From JAZFYD01 sp036443405 (lineage in GTDB: Bacteria; Planctomycetota; PLA2): a stretch of DNA of 16,264 nt. The stretch spans positions 1 to 16,264 of the forward strand of contig JAZFYD010000116.1 of assembly GCA_036443405.1 (NCBI GenBank), written 5' to 3'. Of this stretch, positions 6,501-14,657 are shown one piece after another; the first letter of the stretch is position 1; each line of letters opens with the position of its first letter. The translations under genes and the position numbers were made by a program. Below the pieces are notes generated by a model. That model was given only the letters and a program-made list of their open reading frames with translations. It searched no databases and was not told the origin of the DNA.

Positions 6501-7871
6501 CTCCTGGAGTTGGCGTCCGAAGAGGTTCAACTCCTGCTGGCCGTTGCTGATGCGGGTCGCGTACAGCAGTTCTCCCGAGTGGCGGTCGACCGCGACGAGG
6601 AAGTTGTGAAACGTTCCTTCGCTGTAACAGGCGCCGACGTAGATGCGGTCGCCGCGGACGAGCGGCACGCCGGTGATCGTGAGTTTCTTGAGCAAATCCG
6701 CCTGCGGGTGGCCGCGCAGCGATGCGTCGTCGTGGCTCCAGATCGGGTTGCCGGATTCGAGGACGAGCGCAAAGAGACGCCGGCCGGGGATGTAGTACGT
6801 GATCGGTGTCTGGTTGAGCTGCTGCGACGTGAAGGGGACGGGCACCTCGAGCGCGGTGTACACGATGCCGTCCACCGCGACCGGTGAAAACACGGTGCCC
6901 AGGTTCGTGCGACCGTCCTCCTCGAGCATGCCGGCGTGGAAGTTCCACTCCGTGTCGTTCGTGTAGAGATTGAGCGCCGAGACCTCGCGGCCGTCCTGGT
7001 AGATCAGGAGTCCGCGCGCGATCACGGGCTGCAGCGGCATGTACATGCTCCAACTGCGGTCGAACTGATACGTCTGTGTGCTCGAGCCGCCGCGGCTCCG
7101 GCGCTGCCGGATCTCGGGACGGTCCCAGCGCCGCTCCTCGATGTCGAGACTTACGAAGTGGCGCAGCGCGTGGACCGACGGCTCCGAGGCCTCGCGGTTG
7201 CGCTCCTCGTTGCCCGCGAGCATGCCCCAGTCGCTTCCGACCATGCGCCGGACCGTCGTCGGCCCCTCGCTGCTGTCCGCCGACTTGGGGGGCGGGCCAC
7301 CCTGCGCGAAGTCGCGCGTCGCCGCGAGACGCACGCGCTTTTGGACCGCGGGGTCGCTCTTTGTCGTCGGATGAACGGACGTGAGCCGCGCGAGAAGCAG
7401 CCGCGCCTCCGCCGGATGCCCGGACGACGTCGCGCTGTCGGCGAGTGCTAGAAGGGCGTCGCGTCCCGCTTCGGTTGCTTCGAAGCGGCGCACGACGGAA
7501 ATGAGTCCCGCGCGATCGTGCTTCGCGAGGGATTGGCGCAGCGCCTCTTCGGCCCGCGTTCCATAGAGTTCCTGATACGCCTCGCGCACCTTGGCGGGCA
7601 TCGTCACGAGAAGTTGGATCGCTTTCTTCCGCGCACCTTCGTAGCGTCCGGCACGCGTGGAGGCGACAAACGTCGACTCGTAGCGATCGAACACGGTCTG
7701 CAGCGCGCGCGCGGCGGACGTCCACTCCTGCGCGTGCACGCTGGACAGCGCTTCGTTGAGCGCCGTGGCCGCGGCCGGCGGCGTGAGCACCCAGTAGGGG
7801 TTGCCGACCCCGCTGTCCTGCGGGAGCGCCGGGGCGGTGAGCAGAACGAGGACGAAAAGACGGCGTGCCAT
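3483..7871 (-). CDS. Giant exported TPR / double PQQ-like beta-propeller protein
   Basis: A 1462-residue protein with a short signal peptide (Arg3-Arg4, hydrophobic 5-17, then PQDSG). Residues about 30-175 are TPR-like helices, including an AYQELYGTRAEEAL segment. The first propeller spans about 270-690, with six visible blade signatures: VSALNLYTNDTEW (298-309), LFALVLESGNPIW (366-378), LVAVDRHSGELLY (425-437), AAIDALLGTPIW (480-491), LMAIDRKSGAVRW (538-550) and LYRFDRRTGKV (636-646). TPR-like helices return at about 700-1010. A second propeller spans about 1050-1460, also with six signatures, for example LLAVESATGKIIY (1075-1087) and VRLYDPLTGRML (1415-1426). No dehydrogenase signature or PQQ-binding residues are apparent, so this is a BamB-like scaffold rather than a quinoprotein enzyme. 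It begins 59 bases after the VWA gene without a clear ribosome site. It may be the soluble periplasmic partner of the MoxR/VWA cluster; that role is inferred. Confidence 0.88.
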   Translation of the reverse strand: MARRLFVLVLLTAPALPQDSGVGNPYWVLTPPAAATALNEALSSVHAQEWTSAARALQTVFDRYESTFVASTRAGRYEGARKKAIQLLVTMPAKVREAYQELYGTRAEEALRQSLAKHDRAGLISVVRRFEATEAGRDALLALADSATSSGHPAEARLLLARLTSVHPTTKSDPAVQKRVRLAATRDFAQGGPPPKSADSSEGPTTVRRMVGSDWGMLAGNEERNREASEPSVHALRHFVSLDIEERRWDRPEIRQRRSRGGSSTQTYQFDRSWSMYMPLQPVIARGLLIYQDGREVSALNLYTNDTEWNFHAGMLEEDGRTNLGTVFSPVAVDGIVYTALEVPVPFTSQQLNQTPITYYIPGRRLFALVLESGNPIWSHDDASLRGHPQADLLKKLTITGVPLVRGDRIYVGACYSEGTFHNFLVAVDRHSGELLYATRISNGQQELNLFGRQLQECVPTPVAEKDGVLYYGTNLGIVAAIDALLGTPIWATAYDVEPIPSTYFWYEAPRRWPTFQNGPPVIAGDLLVIAPTDSTQLMAIDRKSGAVRWKLRHRSKRLGFKVRRMFGADDERVYVGGQMVAALWLRNGDDHKAGDVAWVQNVFEDDETALGSGLMTRGSEGQEGPGLWVPTDTCLYRFDRRTGKVTRSIDREEADSGQPVNMLWGGGALVLSGRELIGIRFDAVEVNKRVHRMVLAAPQSPQPLLTAADLYLAQRKVQKAIELYIRARRHARALDNEAVARRALAGLHRAYMLRVRMELDDPDGIRRAMESFEVAIKGAPDPDKELAARFWMDERLAMRHRRDEAAARLKNLEAIASGFGGREDERGGTIRGWTRMQRARIHLELDAPRRALDELHLILRDEPGTEDARRATTEVQSILAKKGRTVYASFERKAGRLFEGAFRSGDLVAVARGIALYPNATATSHAILKLARRHLAGSRPSEAVTVLQQFLLRHGDSQLVPDALFLRARALHTQRSFSSAFSTFRLLKERYGERLIEDGDEERKTARDLAESWLQREPYPTLALSARRHDLEPPLVETFRKSLSSLDNVWAPRLSGVRPAALKNTVLLRANRQLLAVESATGKIIYTISFGDYPPLDSIVLAGNRIFAVTRKEVFLFDARDGRALRQRRFDKGVYGLALLEHEGQVFLLTRRGKRQGDYNLSALDPADAKDIWATPLPTAPDSLIESENTLATGTRILLFSNSPAQMIVLNSATGLIERAILLRADKNAELDNQQAPRLLPDGRVLVPLSSSRRGPWREFVQSSAFVLVDPAKEPDRAVLWTYQHRRENPRVGQRIFHVIGDHVVVVDDAFSAVVLDLRDGRPVQRAELRPHANAFAGQIRLADSPEHDSLLLLLTQGREGQPAHLAAFEVPDLKRRYSIRVGDSDSDHADTVESQGVLAISLDSRSGTPRGRVRLYDPLTGRMLQEIALHGVRRQWFSAKVQNGLLLVTSKGTTWAYGPK

Positions 7872-7930
7872 CAGGCCGTCAATTCTAGGCGCTGACTACG
7901 AGCAGGAGGGGCGCTGAAGAACCGCACGGC

Positions 7931-10456
7931 TCAAAGGAGCAGGTTTTTCTTCCGCAGGATCCACTCCGCGGCGAGCAGCGCGGTGAAGAGCAGGAGCACC
8001 CACGACCGGTCCCAAAGTTCGGTGCGATGACGCTCGCCGGTGCGAATGGTGCCGCCCAGCTCGATCTTCCCGGTCGAGACGATCTCCAGGAACTGCGCCG
8101 GCGTGAGCAACTCGCCGCCGCTTGCGTTGGCGATTTGCAGCAGCGACTTGCGGTCAAGCAGCGGGTCGCGCATCTCCAGCGTCGTCTCCTCGACGACGAA
8201 GGAACGCTGGGCCGGTTCCTCGTCGCGCTCCGGTTCCGCGTACAGCAGGTACGTGCCCGGCTTGCCCGCGATGATGCGCGCCTGGAAGATGCCGCGCGGG
8301 GGCTCCTCGGGGACCGCGGTGAGTTCGATGTCGCGTTCCGTGCCGTTCGGTGCGCGGAGTTTCAAAGCGCGTCGTTGCGAGGCCGGATCGCCGTCTTGGG
8401 GCACCACCGGCTCGAAGTTCTCATCGAGGTATTTGGCTTCGATCTCGATCGAATCGCCGACGCGGTAGCGGCCGTCGTTGCGGTCGAGAAAGATCTTGGT
8501 GCGCCGGTTGCCGCCGAGCAGACGGTAGGTCGCCAAGTGGCGAATGATGTCGGACCAAAACGGCCAGAGATATAGGTTCTCGACGCTGTCGCGCATGCGC
8601 CAGAGCTCGTCTGTGCCGAGCCAGAGAACCTTGCCGCTGCCGAACTCCTGGATCGCGAACAGCGCGTGCGGTTCGGAGTCGTGACCCGCGTGACCCTTGT
8701 CGCGCCGGTAGGCGAGCACCGTGGCGCTGGACTTCGCGCGTTCGACGGGCGAGTACCAGCAATACGTCGTTGCATAGTCGTCGCCGTCCCAGAATTCGCG
8801 CGGCGGAATCGAGAGGATGCGCATCAGCGGATGCGTCTGTCCCGCCGCGGTGAGCTTGTAGCGCTTGTGTTGCTGCTCATTGACCGTGAGGCGGCCGGCG
8901 ATCCCGGGCACGACGGGCATCAGCGTCATGAGCCGCGTGCCCGCGTATCCGGCGGGGATGTGGTCCTTTCCGGCCTGCAGCACGAGGCCGCCGCCTTCGG
9001 ACACCCAGTCCTCGAGCATCTCCAATACGGCGTCGGGACCGACGTCGCCGCCGAGGTATGCGCGGCTCAGGTCCTGCAGGATGACGACGTCGTATTCGGC
9101 CAGTTCGGCGCGCGTTTGCGGGAACTCCTTGATCGGTCGTAGGCCGTCGCTCGCCTCCTGCGGCCAGTTCGGCTCCGCGGAGAACAGGATGATGTTCGCC
9201 TCGATCGTGTCTTCCGCGCGCAACAGCATCTCTTTCAGATACCGCTGGCCCCATTGCGGTTTGCCCGAGGCGAAGAGTACGCGCAGCTTCTCTGTGACCA
9301 CCAACAGCGTGTGCGGTTGGAAGTTGTCCGCGATGCCGGCCTCGCCGGGCTGGCGCGGAACGCCCACCTTCATGTTGTAGCGGCCGGGTTCGTCGAACCG
9401 GAGGCGGAACGTGACCTCGACGGTCTCGCGCTCGCCGCGCGCGTTCTTCGCGGGCGGCAGGATGAACGGGTCCGCGTCGATCGCAGGCGTGCTGAGGATC
9501 GACGGTTCCCCTCCGTCCCCGGAGCCACCGTCGATGATGTGCGCCTCGACCTCGGCCGTTCGGCCTTCGTAGCCGCGCGCGTAGACGTTTACGGTGAACA
9601 CGACGTCGTCGCCCGCAAGCACGACCTCGGGTGCGTCGACGTGCGCCACGCCGACGTTGTGGGCCGCGTTCCAGTCGCCGATCCCGACCGGAAAAAACGG
9701 CATCCCGTCGCGCGTGCCCTGTTTGGCGCGGCGCGCTTCCTCGATCGGCAGCGGCTCGCCGCCGGTGTGTCGTCCATCGGTGAACATGATCACACCCGCG
9801 ACCGGTTCGTTCCGTGCGGAGAACGAGCGCACGAGGTCCCGGATCGCGACCCCGACGCGGGTGACGGGGCCGGAGGCCTCCACCGCGTTCAGTTCCCGCC
9901 GCAAACGCTGCACGGCGTCCACCGCGGATTCGCCGTTCCGCGGCTGGGTGAGCGGCGCGAGCGCGCCGTCGAACGTGAACAGGTGCAGGTTGAACTTGTC
10001 CGCCAACTCCGCGAGGAACTCCGGATGCGCGCGAAACAGGCCCTTGACGAGAGCGAGGCGGCTGCGCTCCGAAGGGTGCACACCGGGTTCGAGGCCGACC
10101 GCCTTGGCGATCTCGTCGGCGCGCTCCGCGTCCTGGTAGCTGTCGCGGAAGCTCATCGAGCGAGACGTGTCGACGCACAGGATGAGATGCCGTTTGAGCG
10201 GTTCGCCGATGATCGTCTCGGCGTAAGGTCCGAACAAGGCGACCAGCACGAGGAGGATCGCGGCGGACCGCAACACTCCCATGAGCATGCGCGGCCGCCG
10301 GCCGACCCGGCCCGCTTCGCGGCGATAGACCGCGCGTACGAGGAGAAACGTGACCGGCACGATCACGAGCACCAAAACCCAAAGCGCGGGCAGGGAGTGC
10401 CAACGAAGATGCGTCGTTTCGAGGGCGAGCAGCGCGTTCAAGGTCAGCGCGGTCAC
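7931..10456 (-). CDS. Membrane VWA protein with degenerate class I amidotransferase-like domain
   Basis: An 841-residue membrane protein. Two N-terminal membrane segments (about 24-43 and 60-77) precede a VWA domain (about 90-265) with the metal-binding MIDAS motif DTSRS (96-100) and MFTDG (224-228). A beta-rich CARDB-like region follows at about 270-385. An amidotransferase-like Rossmann core lies at about 390-640, with LRVLFASGKPQW, YDVVILQDL (455-463) and GGGLVLQAGKD; no catalytic Cys occupies the nucleophile position. A beta domain (about 655-755) precedes a C-terminal membrane helix (817-833) and KK tail. The GTG start at 10456 overlaps the previous stop as GTGA and has GGAGGG 7 bases upstream, which I prefer over the in-frame ATG at 10489. 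With the BatA-type neighbour it would form the envelope partner pair of MoxR. The VWA call is firm; the amidotransferase-like call is by pattern. Confidence 0.88.
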   Translation of the reverse strand: MTALTLNALLALETTHLRWHSLPALWVLVLVIVPVTFLLVRAVYRREAGRVGRRPRMLMGVLRSAAILLVLVALFGPYAETIIGEPLKRHLILCVDTSRSMSFRDSYQDAERADEIAKAVGLEPGVHPSERSRLALVKGLFRAHPEFLAELADKFNLHLFTFDGALAPLTQPRNGESAVDAVQRLRRELNAVEASGPVTRVGVAIRDLVRSFSARNEPVAGVIMFTDGRHTGGEPLPIEEARRAKQGTRDGMPFFPVGIGDWNAAHNVGVAHVDAPEVVLAGDDVVFTVNVYARGYEGRTAEVEAHIIDGGSGDGGEPSILSTPAIDADPFILPPAKNARGERETVEVTFRLRFDEPGRYNMKVGVPRQPGEAGIADNFQPHTLLVVTEKLRVLFASGKPQWGQRYLKEMLLRAEDTIEANIILFSAEPNWPQEASDGLRPIKEFPQTRAELAEYDVVILQDLSRAYLGGDVGPDAVLEMLEDWVSEGGGLVLQAGKDHIPAGYAGTRLMTLMPVVPGIAGRLTVNEQQHKRYKLTAAGQTHPLMRILSIPPREFWDGDDYATTYCWYSPVERAKSSATVLAYRRDKGHAGHDSEPHALFAIQEFGSGKVLWLGTDELWRMRDSVENLYLWPFWSDIIRHLATYRLLGGNRRTKIFLDRNDGRYRVGDSIEIEAKYLDENFEPVVPQDGDPASQRRALKLRAPNGTERDIELTAVPEEPPRGIFQARIIAGKPGTYLLYAEPERDEEPAQRSFVVEETTLEMRDPLLDRKSLLQIANASGGELLTPAQFLEIVSTGKIELGGTIRTGERHRTELWDRSWVLLLFTALLAAEWILRKKNLLL

Positions 10457-12732
10457 TGTGCCGCCCTCCGCCGGCGCCCGAAACGCCATGCCAACAACAG
10501 CTCGACAAACAAGAGAATGCCGACGCCGCCGAGCAGCGCGCGGCTCAACTCGCCTTCGCCCGGCCCTCCGCTCGCTGCGAGGGAACCGTCCTCCGCCCCG
10601 AACTGGAACGGGATGCCCGGGTAGGCGCGGCGCAGTTGCTCGGTCGGCAAGCGGCGCAGGTCGCCCTCGTCCGCTTCCATGTTCACGGCGGCCAGGTGCA
10701 CGTCGGTCGTGACGAGGCCACCGGTCGGTCCCGCGGACGCACCGCGCAGGCCCACGCGATAAAACCCCGGCATCGTGGTTTCGGCGACGACGAGAATTTC
10801 GCGCTTGGCATCGATCGGTTCGGTGACGTTGCCGCCGGCGCCCTCGGGCGGTTCGATGAACGCCTCCCGCGTACCGGGCGGCAGCGGGATTAGGATCGGC
10901 TGGCCTACGGCGACGTTGCGGTTCGCGGTGTCCTCCGCGACGAGGTAGTGCGCAGCCTCGAAAAAGAGCACCATCGGTACGAGTGACCCGTTCAAGCGGT
11001 AGCCGCGTTCGTCCGGCGTCGTCATGATCGCGACGACGTGGCCGCGGCCGAGCGTGTGTTCGATGACCGCGGGGTCGGCGCCCGGTGACGTGAATCGTGC
11101 GAGCACCGCCTCGGGCGGGCATTCATCGACGGCACGGAAACGGAACACCTCCGGCGAATAGAAGATCGCCCTGGATGCGCTGTCCCGCGTCATCTCGCGA
11201 AAGAGCGGATGGTCGATCTTTTCGGTCAGGTCGAATCGTACTGGACTCTCGTCGTCGAGTTCGATCTCGGGGCCATCGCGCAGCCGCATCGGCAAGAGGC
11301 CTTCGCCGCGCTCCTTGAACAGGAGCCGGTTCACGTGCGCGGGATCGGCGAACTGGCCGAGATAGGCGAGGAAGCCGCCACCCCCGCGCACGAACCGTTC
11401 GAGGTTGGCCACGGCGGATTCGTCGAGGTTGATCGTCTCGGCGTCGGCCCAGACGACGACGTCCACCGCACTCAGATCCGCCGTCGAGAGGCTACCCGGC
11501 ATGGCCGGCGCGATGAGATCGATGGGGCCGCCTTCGTATTCCGCGTCGCGGAACATCGAGAGCGTGCGGGTCGGATCCGTGCTGATCGGAAGGAAACGCA
11601 CGGGCGGGCGCACCCGCAGCGCGAGCAACCGTTCGCTGTCCGCCGCGAGGCGGTCGTGCGCACCGCTGCTCGCCCGGAAGGTGACCTTGAAACGCGCGAG
11701 ACCTTCGCTGCCCGGCGGGAGCGGCAGGTGGAGTTTCCGCGAGGTCTTCGATGCGGAACCGACCTCGATGCTGCGCTTGATGTCGACGTCCACCGCCGTC
11801 TTTTTCTCCCAGCGATCCTCGCCCTCGCGCGCCATGGACAGGGTGACGACGCCGGAGGCGTCGGTCGGGCCGTAGTTCGTCAGGGTGACGACGAGACCGG
11901 AGAGCGTGCCGGCGAACAGTTCCAGACCGTGCTCCTTCTCAAACTCCGAGATCGCCACGTTCGCGATCTTCTCGCTGCCGATGTCGATCACCGTCACGGG
12001 CACGTTGCCGGTCTCGTCGTCGGGCCGGAGGGAACGAAGCGCGCGGTACACGTCCTCCCGCCGCGCGCCGTCGCTCTCGAACCAATCGCGCCGCTGCAGA
12101 TCCGTCAGGTACGCGACCACACGGTTGCCGGGCAGTTCGAGCAGTTTGTCGCGCGCCATTCGGAACACATCGCCGAGGTGATTCGGGCCGTGACTCGGCT
12201 TCAGGCCCGCGAGCCGCGCCCGCGCCTCGGTGGGTTTGGCGTTTTGGATGGGGGCGCGCGGTGCGCCGCCGGCCAGGTCGTCGCGAGTCGCGATCAGCGT
12301 GACGCGCGAGGAATCGGGCAGCCCGTCCAGCAGCGACGCGGCACGCTCCCGCGCGCGGTCGAGCGCACGGCGGCCGGTGTGGAGCGCCGACATGCTCGCG
12401 CTCGTGTCGATGATCAGCACGACGTTCCGCGATCCTGCCGTGAGCTGGGCGACCGCGCCGGCGTGCACGGCGGGACGCGCGAGCGCGAGTCCAAGCAGCG
12501 CAAGAAGCAGGCAGCGCACAATCAGCAGGATCAGGTTCTCGGTCTGCATGCGCCGCTTCTGTTTTTGAAGCGCGCGCATCAGGAAGTCCATCGCCGCCCA
12601 GCGAATGATGCGATGCTGCCGGCGGAAGAAGATGTGGATGAGGATCGGCACTGAAATCAGGCCGAGTCCGGCCCACAAAAGCCCCGGGTGCGCCAGCCCG
12701 AGCAGCCGCGGGAATGACAGCCCGAGCAGCAT
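10453..12732 (-). CDS. BatA-type membrane protein: aerotolerance N-domain, VWA, degenerate amidotransferase-like core
   Basis: A 759-residue protein. Residues about 5-90 match the BatA (aerotolerance regulator) N-terminal domain: LAHPGLLWAGLGLISVPILI as first membrane helix, then FFRRQHRIIRWAAMDFL, then a second helix NLILLIVRCLLLALLGLALA ending in ARP. The VWA domain (about 102-252) has MIDAS DTSAS (109-113) and YLTDL (208-212). A CARDB-like beta region (about 258-375) precedes an amidotransferase-like core (about 377-600) with VDVVVWAD and LERFVRGGGGFLAYLG, lacking a nucleophilic Cys. A membrane helix at about 731-749 and RRRR end the chain. ATG 12732 overlaps the DUF58 stop as TGATG and has GAGGTG 8 bases upstream; a GTG three bases earlier is the alternative. 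It shares its overall plan with the next gene, suggesting an old duplication. VWA domains are the usual MoxR partners. Confidence 0.91.
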   Translation of the reverse strand: MLLGLSFPRLLGLAHPGLLWAGLGLISVPILIHIFFRRQHRIIRWAAMDFLMRALQKQKRRMQTENLILLIVRCLLLALLGLALARPAVHAGAVAQLTAGSRNVVLIIDTSASMSALHTGRRALDRARERAASLLDGLPDSSRVTLIATRDDLAGGAPRAPIQNAKPTEARARLAGLKPSHGPNHLGDVFRMARDKLLELPGNRVVAYLTDLQRRDWFESDGARREDVYRALRSLRPDDETGNVPVTVIDIGSEKIANVAISEFEKEHGLELFAGTLSGLVVTLTNYGPTDASGVVTLSMAREGEDRWEKKTAVDVDIKRSIEVGSASKTSRKLHLPLPPGSEGLARFKVTFRASSGAHDRLAADSERLLALRVRPPVRFLPISTDPTRTLSMFRDAEYEGGPIDLIAPAMPGSLSTADLSAVDVVVWADAETINLDESAVANLERFVRGGGGFLAYLGQFADPAHVNRLLFKERGEGLLPMRLRDGPEIELDDESPVRFDLTEKIDHPLFREMTRDSASRAIFYSPEVFRFRAVDECPPEAVLARFTSPGADPAVIEHTLGRGHVVAIMTTPDERGYRLNGSLVPMVLFFEAAHYLVAEDTANRNVAVGQPILIPLPPGTREAFIEPPEGAGGNVTEPIDAKREILVVAETTMPGFYRVGLRGASAGPTGGLVTTDVHLAAVNMEADEGDLRRLPTEQLRRAYPGIPFQFGAEDGSLAASGGPGEGELSRALLGGVGILLFVELLLAWRFGRRRRAAQ
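10464..10469 (-). promoter_or_regulatory. Ribosome binding site deciding the GTG start of the second VWA gene
   Basis: GGAGGG on the minus strand sits 7 bases before GTG 10456, inside the end of the preceding gene. With the GTGA stop/start overlap it argues for translational coupling and against the ATG at 10489. Confidence 0.65.
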
Positions 12733-13628
12733 CACCTACGCACCTCTCTGGAAGCGAGGTAGGCGCTGAGCGCCACATCCAACGGCTTGGACGTGTCCAG
12801 TTCGACGAAGTCGACGCGATCACCGAGGCAGCCGCGCCGCAGGTCGTGTGTGAACTGGGCGAGCTCCTCGAGATACGCCGTACGCAGCGCGGCCGAGTCC
12901 GCCAGCACGTTCGGGAAGGCCTCGAGACCCTCGAACAGGACGGTGCGCTCGAACGGGAAGTGGCGTTCGTCGTGGTCGAGCAGTTGAAACAACACGACTT
13001 CGTGGCCCGCTTGGCGCAGGCGGCGCACCGCGCGCAGGATCGAGTCGACGGAGTCGAACAGGTCCGAGATCAGCAGGATCACACCGCGGCTGCCGATTTG
13101 TTCGGCCGCGCGTTGCACCGCATCACCGACTCCGGTCTCGCCGCCGACCTCCGCGGTGTCCAGAGCGTGCAACAGCGTGCGTAGATGTCCGGCGCTCGAA
13201 GCGGCGGGCAGGACGCTGCGCACCTCGGAGTCGAACGTCACGAGTCCAACCGCGTCCTGCTGCTGCACGATGAGGTACGCGAGCGCGGCGGCGATGTGCC
13301 GGCCGTAGTCGACCTTCGTCATCGCGCCCGATCCGTATTCCATCGACTCGCTGACATCGAGGAAGATCCACGCCCGGAGGTTGGTCTCCTCCTCGTACTG
13401 CTTGATGTAGAACCGATCCGACTTGCCGTAGACCTTCCAGTCGATGTGCCGGATGTCGTCTCCGGGCACGTACTCCCGGTGCTCGGCGAATTCCACGGAG
13501 AACCCGCGGAACGGCGAGCGGTGCAAACCGGATACGAAACCCTCGACGATCAGCCGGGCCTTGAGCTCAAGGCCTTCGATCGAGTTGAGGACCTCAGGAT
13601 CCAAATACTTGCGGTAGTTCTCCGCCAT
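12732..13628 (-). CDS. DUF58 / VWA-like protein, MoxR partner
   Basis: A 298-residue soluble protein. The DUF58 signature is complete: SPFRGFSVEFAEHREYVPGD (38-57) followed by IRHIDWKVYGKSDRFYIKQY (59-78). The second half has a VWA fold with MIDAS DVSES (91-95), VTFDS (130-134) and ISDLFD (187-192). No membrane segment is visible, whereas many DUF58 proteins carry two N-terminal helices, so this is the short cytosolic form. Family members almost always sit next to moxR and are thought to work with it on membrane or secreted complexes. It overlaps MoxR by 35 bases and touches the BatA-type gene by one base. ATG 13628 gives the usual family N-terminus; there is no strong ribosome site, consistent with coupling to MoxR translation. 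Confidence 0.95.
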   Translation of the reverse strand: MAENYRKYLDPEVLNSIEGLELKARLIVEGFVSGLHRSPFRGFSVEFAEHREYVPGDDIRHIDWKVYGKSDRFYIKQYEEETNLRAWIFLDVSESMEYGSGAMTKVDYGRHIAAALAYLIVQQQDAVGLVTFDSEVRSVLPAASSAGHLRTLLHALDTAEVGGETGVGDAVQRAAEQIGSRGVILLISDLFDSVDSILRAVRRLRQAGHEVVLFQLLDHDERHFPFERTVLFEGLEAFPNVLADSAALRTAYLEELAQFTHDLRRGCLGDRVDFVELDTSKPLDVALSAYLASREVRR

Positions 13629-14628
13629 CGTCCGAGTTGGGGCGGACCGTCTCCAAAAGGCGATCGATGATGTGGTCGGAGGTGATGCCCTCCGCCTCCG
13701 CGCTGTAATTCGGGATCAGGCGGTGGCGAAGAACGGGCAGCGCGACGGCGCGAATGTCCTCGGTCGAGACGTAGAAACGTCCCTCCAGGAGCGCGCGGGC
13801 CTTGCCGCCGAGGATCAGGTACTGGGTCGCGCGCGGACCGGCGCCCCAGGAGATGTGCTCCTTGATGAAGTCGGGGGCGTCCGGCGATTCGACGCGCGAG
13901 GCGCGCACCAGGTCGACGGCGTAGCGCAATACGGGATCGGCGACAGGCACCCGCCGCACCGTCTCCTGCAGTTCCAGGATCTCCGCGCCGCCGAGCACGG
14001 CCGTGACGTCGGGCGTCACGTTGGTGGTCGTGAGTTTCATGATGTCGAGTTCCTCCTCCAGCGAGGGGTACTCGACCTTCACGTTGAACATGAAGCGGTC
14101 CTGCTGCGCCTCGGGCAGCGGGTAGGTGCCTTCCTGCTCGATCGGGTTCTCGGTCGCAAGGACGAAAAACGGCTCCTCGAGGACGTGCTTCTCGCCGCCG
14201 ACGGTCACCTGGTGTTCCTGCATGGATTCCAGGAGCGCGGCCTGCGTTTTCGGCGGGGTCCGGTTGATCTCGTCCGCGAGGACGATGTTCGCGAAGATCG
14301 GGCCCGGGAGGAACTTGAACGAGCGTTGGCCCGTCGCTTTGTCCTCCTGGATGACCTCGGTGCCGGTGATGTCCGCCGGCATCAGGTCGGGCGTGAACTG
14401 GATTCGCGTGAAGGAGAGCGAGAGCGTGCGCGCCAGCGTGGAGACCAGGAGGGTCTTCGCGAGGCCGGGCACGCCGACCAGGAGGCAGTGCCCCCGGGCG
14501 AAGATCGAGATCAGGACCTCGTCGATGACCTGGTCCATGCCCACGATCTGTTTCGCGAGTTCGGCGCGAATGACCCTGTGCGCTTCGACCAATTTGGAGG
14601 CGGATACGGTGTCGTGGGACTCAGGCAT
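13594..14628 (-). CDS. MoxR-family AAA+ ATPase
   Basis: A 344-residue AAA+ ATPase of the MoxR branch, acting as a chaperone-like motor on VWA partners. Visible motifs are Walker A GVPGLAKT (52-59), Walker B NIVLADEINR (114-123), the helix-2-insert region LPGPIFAN, sensor 1 ATENP (158-162), the arginine-finger region LPEAQQDRF (171-179) and sensor 2 GAGPRAT (262-268). The C-terminal lid runs to about 330. ATG 14628 gives a normal family N-terminus (KLVEAHRVIRAELAKQIVGM). The frame stays open upstream to 14919, but that stretch is low-complexity, crosses the palindromic repeat and overlaps the previous gene, so I reject it. There is no clear ribosome site. It is the first gene of the four-gene overlapping unit. 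Confidence 0.96.
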   Translation of the reverse strand: MPESHDTVSASKLVEAHRVIRAELAKQIVGMDQVIDEVLISIFARGHCLLVGVPGLAKTLLVSTLARTLSLSFTRIQFTPDLMPADITGTEVIQEDKATGQRSFKFLPGPIFANIVLADEINRTPPKTQAALLESMQEHQVTVGGEKHVLEEPFFVLATENPIEQEGTYPLPEAQQDRFMFNVKVEYPSLEEELDIMKLTTTNVTPDVTAVLGGAEILELQETVRRVPVADPVLRYAVDLVRASRVESPDAPDFIKEHISWGAGPRATQYLILGGKARALLEGRFYVSTEDIRAVALPVLRHRLIPNYSAEAEGITSDHIIDRLLETVRPNSDDGGELPQVFGS

Positions 14629-14657
14629 GAAGATTTCAGTGGATGGGAGTTTCGATC

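Noticed and set aside
5343..6887. Long plus-strand frame (514 codons) opposite the propeller gene, and a 795-codon minus-strand frame at 5338-7725.
   Set aside because: Both are shadow frames of the 1462-residue gene with low-complexity composition and no domain pattern.
3483..7871. Reading the propeller protein as a PQQ-dependent dehydrogenase.
   Set aside because: Only generic blade signatures are visible; no cofactor-binding or catalytic signature and no cytochrome motif (CxxCH) was seen.
10457..11122. In-frame N-terminal extension of the second VWA protein.
   Set aside because: It lies inside the BatA-type gene in another frame, is Arg/Gly-rich, and the GTG at 10456 has both a ribosome site and a stop/start overlap.
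11209..12654. Long plus-strand frame (481 codons) opposite the BatA-type gene.
   Set aside because: It is antisense to a firmly identified gene, is Arg/Val/Glu-rich as expected from a GC-rich complement, and shows no recognisable motif.
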